From an uncultured Clostridia bacterium (GTDB lineage Bacteria > Bacillota > Clostridia > Christensenellales > Borkfalkiaceae): a stretch of 46,733 nt of DNA. The first letter of the stretch is position 1, and each line of letters starts with the position of its first letter. A program made the translations under genes and the position numbers. A model generated the notes under the pieces. It was not told where the DNA came from. It saw only the letters and a program-made list of their open reading frames with translations, and ran no database searches. Shown here in pieces: positions 41,216 to 46,733 of the stretch. The stretch spans positions 1 through 46,733 of the forward strand of contig CANQNO010000014.1 in assembly GCA_947625245.1 (NCBI GenBank), in the 5' to 3' direction.

Positions 41216-42843
41216 GCGAAGCAGCGAAGCCCTTAAAGGCAAGGCGAAGTTTAAAATTAAACTTCATATACAATTTTATAAGCCAGATACTTACGCTCAT
41301 AATACCGCTCATAACGACGCCGTATGTATGGAACGTTTTGGGACGTGACGGAAACGGGCAGTACAGTTATTCACTTTCGATTATCACATATTTTATATTC
41401 TTCGCGAATTTGGGGTTTGACCTTTACGGTCAGAAACAAATAGCCGCGTGCCGTGAAGATAAAGAGAAGAAGAGCGCGATTTTCTGGGAGCTTTTTATTC
41501 TGAAACTGATAACTACGGCTATCGCCATGGGCGTTTTGCTCGGCGTTCTGTTCGGGGTAGGTTTCGGGGGGAAGTACGACAAGCTGATTCTCATTTTGTC
41601 TATCCAGATTGTTGCGGTGCCTTTCGATATACAATATTTCTTCCGCGGAGACGAGGATTTCCTGTCCATAGCTCTCAGAACTATACTAATGAAAGTCGCG
41701 GGTATGATCTGCATATTTGTTTTTGTTAAAAACGATACGCAGGTTTGGTTGTACTCGCTTTGTCTGTCTCTTTCGATTATCGCGTCTAATCTCATAATGT
41801 GGCCGTCGGCGGTGTTCAGACTCGGCAGAGTGCCATTAAAACAACTGTCTTTGTTAAGGCATTTGAAACCCGCTATTCTCGTATTCCTGCCGACGCTCGC
41901 CGTGGTGGTTTTTTCGGTTTTCGATAAAACCATGATAGGACTTCTGGCGCAGAATCCGGACGCGGAAAACGGATATTACGAAAAGGCTTATCAGATAAAC
42001 AGCGTAGCGTTGTTGCTCGTCACTATCATTTCGTTGGTTATGATGTCGAGAAACGCCTATGATTACAGCGAAGGACATTACGATAAAGTGCAAGAGCATT
42101 TGTACTCCGCGTCGAGATATGTTTGGATGATGGGACTTCCGCTGATTGTGGGGTTTGCCGTTCTTTCCCACAATCTCTGCGCTTGGTTTTTCCGTACGGA
42201 GTATGAAGGGATCCCCATTCTTCTTATCATTATGTCCGTACGTTTTATAGCTTCGGGGTTTACGGAAATACTCAGCAACCAGCTGTTTATTGCCATCGGG
42301 AAAAATCATTATCCGCTCATTGCAACGGGTTGTGCCGCAGTTATAAACGTGACGCTCAATTATTTTTTAATACCCAGATACGGCGCGGTCGGCGCAGCGA
42401 TAGCGACGGCTGTATGCGAAGTTGCGAATACAGCCGTACATTTTGTGATTGCCGTTCGAAAGAAATATATTTCTTTTTTTAAAGTTATGGCTTCTTCCTG
42501 GAGGTACATTATTTCCGCAGGAATAATGTTCGTTCCGATATTTTTTATGCAACGTGCAATGGGCGAAACGTTATGGACGTTCCTTCTCATAACAATTACG
42601 GGTGGTGTTGTCTATGCGCTGTCGCTTTTTTTATTGCGAGACGCTTTCTTTTTGAAATATGCCGGAATCGGGCTTCAAACCATTGGGAAGATTTTTAAAA
42701 GGAACAAGGCAGTTGCATCGGACGAAATAGCGGACGGGTCGGAAATTTCGGAAAATCCGCAAGAGAATAAATCCGACTTTACGCAAGCAGACAGCTTGCA
42801 AGATACAGATACGCTTCCCGGCGAAAAAAAGGAAGGGAATTAA
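41212..42843 (+). CDS. Wzx-type polysaccharide flippase
   Basis: A 543-residue membrane protein of the MOP/RfbX family that moves undecaprenyl-linked repeat units across the membrane. About twelve to fourteen transmembrane helices; the N-terminus (FIYNFISQILTLIIPLITTPYV) is the typical first helix. The cytoplasmic C-terminal tail of about 45 residues is acidic and polar. The start overlaps the rfbG stop by 4 nt. It matches the Wzy polymerase as the transport half of a Wzx/Wzy system. No Wzz chain-length regulator is seen in the window. Confidence 0.88.
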   Translation: MSEAAKPLKARRSLKLNFIYNFISQILTLIIPLITTPYVWNVLGRDGNGQYSYSLSIITYFIFFANLGFDLYGQKQIAACREDKEKKSAIFWELFILKLITTAIAMGVLLGVLFGVGFGGKYDKLILILSIQIVAVPFDIQYFFRGDEDFLSIALRTILMKVAGMICIFVFVKNDTQVWLYSLCLSLSIIASNLIMWPSAVFRLGRVPLKQLSLLRHLKPAILVFLPTLAVVVFSVFDKTMIGLLAQNPDAENGYYEKAYQINSVALLLVTIISLVMMSRNAYDYSEGHYDKVQEHLYSASRYVWMMGLPLIVGFAVLSHNLCAWFFRTEYEGIPILLIIMSVRFIASGFTEILSNQLFIAIGKNHYPLIATGCAAVINVTLNYFLIPRYGAVGAAIATAVCEVANTAVHFVIAVRKKYISFFKVMASSWRYIISAGIMFVPIFFMQRAMGETLWTFLLITITGGVVYALSLFLLRDAFFLKYAGIGLQTIGKIFKRNKAVASDEIADGSEISENPQENKSDFTQADSLQDTDTLPGEKKEGN

Positions 42844-42854
42844 CGTTTTAAATA

Positions 42855-42879
42855 ATTTTCTTTTAGCATAAAAGAAAAT
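42855..42879 (+). other. AT-rich hairpin between the flippase and aldolase genes
   Basis: A perfect 10-bp stem ATTTTCTTTT/AAAAGAAAAT with loop AGCAT in the only larger gap of the operon's second half. It lacks a following T-run, so it is more likely an mRNA stability or processing element than a terminator. Confidence 0.4.
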
Positions 42880-42894
42880 ATTAAGGGATTTTTG

Positions 42895-43944
42895 ATGAAT
42901 AGAAGAATTGAACTTCTCGACTGTACATTGCGTGACGGCGGGTTGGGGCTTGAGGATGCAAATAAAAATCATATATCCGATTTGACCTTTTCGAAGATGG
43001 ATATATTAAACGCAATCGATAGTCTTGTTTCTTCAAATATCGATATTATCGAGCTTGGTTCGGTTGAGATTTCCGACAGTCCCAAAACAGGATACGCAAT
43101 TTACCGTGATATAGAATCCATATCTGAAACGATGCCGAAAAACACCTCGGGACAAAAGTATGCCGCGCTTTATCGCGGACCCGATACTCCGCTTGATGAA
43201 ATTCCAAAATGGAATAAAAGTCTTTGCGAAGTCGTGCGGGTAATTATACGGTATTCGGAACTCCGAAAGTCTCTTGATTTTTGCGCGGGATTATCACAAA
43301 AAGGCTACAAAGTTTTTATTCAGCCTATGCTTACGCTACGCTATTCGGACAGTGAAATACAACAGCTGATTGAAGCCGCCGACAGTATGGGCGCCTATGC
43401 GCTGTATATCGTTGACAGTTACGGATATATGACTCCTGCCGAAATAGATAGGCTTTTTAAAATATACGACGAGGGTCTCGACAAAAAGATTGCCATAGGG
43501 TTTCATCCACACAACAATATGAATCTCGCGTTTTCAAACGCTCTTTATTTTATCAACAGAAAAACAAACAGACGGCTTATTTTAGATTCCTGCGCAATAG
43601 GAATGGGACAGGGAGCGGGAAATCTTCAAACTGAAATTATAACCGATTATCTTAACAAGAATTTCGGCGCGTCGTATGATTACGGCGCCGTCCTCGACTT
43701 GTGCGAAATTATTCAGAAATACTGCGAAAACGCGCTTTGGGGATACTCGGTGACAAGACTTCTTCCGGCTATACATAAAACTGCATACAAATATGCTATG
43801 GCAATCAGAAATTGCTACGGTCTTTCATATCGGGAAATAAATGAAATATTGGAAAAGATGCCGCAAGAGTTGCGGCATAGGTATACGCCGGAAAATTTAA
43901 AACTTTTACTTAAAAATTGCGGATACGACATAGGTGCGAAATGA
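42895..43944 (+). CDS. DRE-TIM aldolase, 4-hydroxy-2-oxovalerate aldolase-like
   Basis: A 349-residue TIM-barrel metal-dependent lyase. The metal and catalytic residues are visible: Arg13 and Asp14 in LDCTLRDGG, the His pair His204/His206 in GFHPHNNMNLA, and GMGQGAGNLQTE (237-247), the form seen in 4-hydroxy-2-oxo-acid aldolases rather than HMG-CoA lyase or isopropylmalate synthase. The C-terminal helical part (WGYSVTRLLPAIH, then MAIRNCYGL) resembles the DmpG communication region. Such enzymes join or split pyruvate and an aldehyde. It overlaps the TPP enzyme gene by 4 nt (ATGA), which suggests joint function. ATG 42895 follows AGGGA. Confidence 0.82.
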   Translation: MNRRIELLDCTLRDGGLGLEDANKNHISDLTFSKMDILNAIDSLVSSNIDIIELGSVEISDSPKTGYAIYRDIESISETMPKNTSGQKYAALYRGPDTPLDEIPKWNKSLCEVVRVIIRYSELRKSLDFCAGLSQKGYKVFIQPMLTLRYSDSEIQQLIEAADSMGAYALYIVDSYGYMTPAEIDRLFKIYDEGLDKKIAIGFHPHNNMNLAFSNALYFINRKTNRRLILDSCAIGMGQGAGNLQTEIITDYLNKNFGASYDYGAVLDLCEIIQKYCENALWGYSVTRLLPAIHKTAYKYAMAIRNCYGLSYREINEILEKMPQELRHRYTPENLKLLLKNCGYDIGAK

Positions 43945-45605
43945 CGGGCGCTGAATTTTTAGTTGATTACCTCATTTCCCTCGACGTAACCGATGTGTTC
44001 GGTGTGCCGGGAGAGGTGGTTCTTGATTTTTTATATGAACTTGACAGGCGTAAACAGAAGATTGCCGCTCACTTGAACTATCACGAGCAGTGTGCGGGTT
44101 TTGCTGCGTCAGGATATGCCCAATTAAGCGGAAACCTCGGCGTTACATACGCAACAAAAGGTCCGGGGATAGCAAATCTTGTTACGCCGATTGCGGATGC
44201 ATACAGCGATTCAACTCCCGTGCTTGTTATCACGGCTCATTCGGAAAAAACGCTTGATAAAAAGGTGAGATTTACAGCCGAACAGGAACTTAACACCGTA
44301 GATATATTTAAGCCGATTACAAAGTACGCAGTAAGAATCGATTCAAAAAAAGATTTTACGTATGAGGTAAAAAAAGCGTGTACATTAGCTTTGGAAGGCA
44401 GAAAGGGGCCAGTTTTGATTGACGTGCTGTCGAATATTTTTTCTGCAGATGTTTCAGAGACGCCTTTATTCAATCAATTTGCGGTTTCCGGGTTGACAAA
44501 ATCGGTTGATTATATCTTAAAGCGTTTGAAGACCGCATGTAGACCCGTATTTTTAATCGGCGATGGAATTCATCAGTCAAATACCGAAAAAGCAGTATGC
44601 GCGATAGCAGAAAAAGCTAGTATTCCCGTGTTGTCCGGACGTTGCTCCGAAGACATTATGCCCCACTCCGAAGCGTATTACGGATATATAGGAAGTCACG
44701 GGATAAGGTATGCCAATTTTATACTTTCAAAGGCAGATTTGATAATAGCAATCGGCAACAGACTTGCATTTTCGGTTACATCTGCAAGCTTCAAACCGAT
44801 ATATAAAAACGCAGAATTTATCTGGGTCGAGATTGATTCAAACGAGGCTCAAAGAAATATACCCAACTGTAAAAGCTTCAACGAGGATATTAAAAATGTT
44901 CTTGAAGAATTGCAGAAAAAGGAGTTGAAATACAGAGAGCCGGAACGGTGGAAGGAAGTTTGCGATAAATTGAAAAATTCGTTATTTGACGCAGACTTAA
45001 ATTTACCGGTAAAAATTTTGTGTAACATTTTTAAAACTCTTGATGAGGGCGTGACGATAGTCAACGACGTGGGAAATAATGAGTTTTGGTCGTCAAGAGC
45101 ATATATATATTCTAAAATCGCCAACCGTACGTTATATTCAAAATGCTTTGGCGCATTGGGTTGTGCTCTCGGGAAAAGCATAGGAGTTTATTATGCAAGC
45201 AAAAGACCTGTGTTGTGCGTAACGGGAGATCAAGGATTGCAATTTAACAGCCAGGAGTTGCAGTTTATAGGTATGAAAAGATTGCCTATAACTATTTTTC
45301 TTTTGAATAACCGTTCTTCGGGTATGATCAGAAGCAGAGAAAAACAACGGTATGACAAGTTTGTCCATACTACTTTTGACAGCGGATACGGAACTCCCGA
45401 TTTTAAAAAGGCGGCGGAAGCATATGGTATAGAATATCTTGACGCGTATTCGGATATTTCAATAAAACAAGACGCGCCTAAACTGATTGAGATTAAAATA
45501 GACGAGGATATTGACATTGAACCCAATCTGCCGCGAGGAAACAGTTGTCAAAGGCTTGTGCCTGAAATTGACGGAAAGTTGTTTGAAGAATTGGACAGTT
45601 TATAA
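43941..45605 (+). CDS. Thiamine diphosphate-dependent enzyme, acetolactate synthase-like
   Basis: A 554-residue ThDP enzyme with three domains in the usual order. The catalytic glutamate is Glu49 in NYHEQCAGFAASGYA, and the diphosphate/metal motif begins GDQG at 429 and ends NN at 456-457. The C-terminal end EPNLPRGNSCQRL has a proline/glycine pattern I recall from ThDP enzymes of polysaccharide loci. Such enzymes (for example YerE of yersiniose) attach a two-carbon unit from pyruvate to a 4-keto sugar nucleotide. ATG 43941 overlaps the aldolase stop. A true branched-chain amino-acid role is unlikely in this operon. Confidence 0.82.
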   Translation: MTGAEFLVDYLISLDVTDVFGVPGEVVLDFLYELDRRKQKIAAHLNYHEQCAGFAASGYAQLSGNLGVTYATKGPGIANLVTPIADAYSDSTPVLVITAHSEKTLDKKVRFTAEQELNTVDIFKPITKYAVRIDSKKDFTYEVKKACTLALEGRKGPVLIDVLSNIFSADVSETPLFNQFAVSGLTKSVDYILKRLKTACRPVFLIGDGIHQSNTEKAVCAIAEKASIPVLSGRCSEDIMPHSEAYYGYIGSHGIRYANFILSKADLIIAIGNRLAFSVTSASFKPIYKNAEFIWVEIDSNEAQRNIPNCKSFNEDIKNVLEELQKKELKYREPERWKEVCDKLKNSLFDADLNLPVKILCNIFKTLDEGVTIVNDVGNNEFWSSRAYIYSKIANRTLYSKCFGALGCALGKSIGVYYASKRPVLCVTGDQGLQFNSQELQFIGMKRLPITIFLLNNRSSGMIRSREKQRYDKFVHTTFDSGYGTPDFKKAAEAYGIEYLDAYSDISIKQDAPKLIEIKIDEDIDIEPNLPRGNSCQRLVPEIDGKLFEELDSL

Positions 45606-45617
45606 CGGTGAAATAAA

Positions 45618-46619
45618 ATGAGTGTTTTTTGCGGAAAAAAAGTTCTTATTACAGGCGCGACAGGCCTTATAGGAAGTAATCTTGTAGACAAATTTATGTC
45701 TATGGGGGACGTTAAAGTAATTGCGCTTGCAAGAAATGAAGATAAACTGAAAAAGGGTTTCGGCGAGTATCTCGATAACCCTAACTTCAAAATACTTGTG
45801 CAGGATATCTGCTCTCCTATATCTCTATCCGAAAATACAAAAGTGGATTTTGTTTTTAACGCGGCAGGCTCAATGACGGGCGACGTTATAAACAACAAAC
45901 CCTTGGACGTTGTCGACGCAAATTTAATCGGAACGAGAAATTGTCTTGACTTTCTTTACGCACAAAAAAAGAATGGTCATAACGGGAGATTAATTCTTTT
46001 TTCGTCGGTTACAGTATACGGAAACGATACGAATTCGGATAAGACTGTAACAGAAGAGGATACAACTACTGCCATTAGATTAAATAATCCTTATGCGGCT
46101 TATGCTGAGACAAAAAGAATGGCGGAAGTCCTTGCTTTGTCATATAGCAGACAAAAAGAAATTGATACAGTCATAGCAAGATTGAGCACTGTTTATGGCT
46201 ATACAAGATTTCCGCCGAATACCGCTTTTTATGAGTTTGTTAAAAAAGCGTTGAATAATGAAGATATCCTTTTAAAAAATTCTGGACTTCCGAGAAGAGA
46301 TAACATTAATATTGACGACGCAGTGGAAGGATTACTTACAATATGTGTCAAAGGAAAAAGAGAAGAAGTTTATAATATTTCTTCTAACGGAGATTTGAAC
46401 AATTTTGCAGCGGTAGACGAAATTGCCGAAACGTTCGCAGAAGTTGCTAATAAATTTTACAATAAAAATATAATTGTCAAATATGAAAATGGCGAGGTAA
46501 ATAAGCGAGCGGCAAGCTTAAAGTTGAATAACGGTAAGCTTAAAGCATTAGGTAAAATCATTAGGGTAAGCTTGCAAGACGGTATCAGGGAAACTATTGC
46601 GCGCTTTCTTGAGCATTAA
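45618..46619 (+). CDS. NAD(P)-dependent sugar-nucleotide epimerase/reductase (SDR)
   Basis: A 333-residue extended SDR. The cofactor loop is ITGATGLIGSNL (residues about 10-21), followed by NAAGSMTGD, the SSVTVYG strand and YxxxK in YAAYAETKRMAE. It belongs to the UDP-glucose 4-epimerase-like class, but substrate residues cannot be assigned by eye. As the last gene of the set it could reduce the keto group on the branch made by the ThDP enzyme, or epimerise the sugar. It starts 12 nt after the ThDP gene. Confidence 0.8.
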   Translation: MSVFCGKKVLITGATGLIGSNLVDKFMSMGDVKVIALARNEDKLKKGFGEYLDNPNFKILVQDICSPISLSENTKVDFVFNAAGSMTGDVINNKPLDVVDANLIGTRNCLDFLYAQKKNGHNGRLILFSSVTVYGNDTNSDKTVTEEDTTTAIRLNNPYAAYAETKRMAEVLALSYSRQKEIDTVIARLSTVYGYTRFPPNTAFYEFVKKALNNEDILLKNSGLPRRDNINIDDAVEGLLTICVKGKREEVYNISSNGDLNNFAAVDEIAETFAEVANKFYNKNIIVKYENGEVNKRAASLKLNNGKLKALGKIIRVSLQDGIRETIARFLEH

Positions 46620-46636
46620 ATAATTCATAAAAAATG

Positions 46637-46708
46637 CGCCCTCTCTGGGTGTATTTCATAGGGAATCAAGAAAAAACTTAATTTTATATCGGAATACACC
46701 TTTGGGCG
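46637..46708. repeat. Long imperfect inverted repeat at the right edge
   Basis: CGCCC and GTGTATTTC on the left pair with GGAATACAC and GGGCG on the right around about 34 nt. There is no clean T-run. It could be a structured intergenic repeat or the end of an element outside the window. Nothing else is recognised in the last 114 bp. Confidence 0.4.
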
Positions 46709-46733
46709 AGTCAAGGAAACAGCGAGGAATCAT

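Noticed and set aside
42895-43944. Annotating the aldolase as HMG-CoA lyase or isopropylmalate synthase
   Set aside because: The LRDGG and GMGQGAGN motifs fit the 4-hydroxy-2-oxo-acid aldolase branch instead.
43941-45605. Annotating the ThDP enzyme as ilvB for branched-chain amino-acid synthesis
   Set aside because: No ilvN, ilvC or ilvD is nearby, and it lies in a polysaccharide operon coupled to an aldolase gene.

Overview
The window looks like a chromosomal segment of an anaerobic, low-to-mid GC member of the Bacillota (class Clostridia or a close uncultured relative). This rests on consensus sigma-A promoters with 17-bp spacers, GGAGG-type ribosome binding sites, frequent one- to four-base gene overlaps, an oxygen-sensitive class III ribonucleotide reductase, a DUF5685/J-domain gene pair that I associate with Clostridia, and a lipoprotein with a Gram-positive style lipobox. 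No rRNA, tRNA, CRISPR array, transposase, integrase or phage gene was seen. Genus-level placement is not possible by eye.

Layout. (1) 1-8.7 kb is a housekeeping segment: an aspartate aminotransferase, a small P-loop protein, threonine synthase, tryptophanyl-tRNA synthetase, then a tightly overlapping run of DUF5685 protein, degenerate J-domain protein with a cysteine-rich tail, membrane protein and 23S rRNA m5U methyltransferase. (2) 8.8-11.6 kb is a self-contained, visibly more AT-rich three-gene operon with its own consensus promoter and terminator: HAD phosphatase, chloramphenicol-acetyltransferase-like enzyme, and a TIR-like protein with a long helical C-terminal region. (3) 11.7-16.4 kb holds two tiny genes, glycerol kinase, and on the minus strand an ATP-grasp ligase/membrane protein pair and a lipoprotein, the latter divergent from an XRE regulator. 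(4) 16.7-20.5 kb is a deoxynucleotide operon region, nrdD, nrdG and dut, with a probable NrdR-controlled promoter. (5) 20.6-26.9 kb carries a ROK sugar kinase, a small membrane protein, a stand-alone RND exporter and an NSS-type sodium symporter. (6) 27.1 kb to the right edge is one long cell-surface polysaccharide operon behind a single strong promoter.

The polysaccharide locus encodes a priming phosphoglycosyl transferase, four GDP-D-glycero-alpha-D-manno-heptose steps in three genes (one is an HddC-GmhB fusion), the four dTDP-L-rhamnose enzymes, four other glycosyltransferases, a Wzy-type polymerase, a Wzx-type flippase, and enzymes for CDP-4-keto-6-deoxyglucose. It ends in a set of three: a 4-hydroxy-2-oxovalerate-aldolase-like enzyme, an acetolactate-synthase-like thiamine diphosphate enzyme, and a sugar-nucleotide SDR. 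The CDP-sugar genes are present without the 3-dehydratase seen in 3,6-dideoxyhexose pathways, so I infer that the last three genes build an unusual carbon-branched CDP-sugar. This is the strongest candidate for an undescribed pathway in the window; the TIR operon is second.

Intergenic spaces at 1-330, 3.7-4.2, 16.4-16.7 and 19.06-19.53 kb are mosaics of shared repeat modules. They include a 121-122 bp element with 16-bp terminal inverted repeats that sits at the stop codons of both thrC and nrdD.
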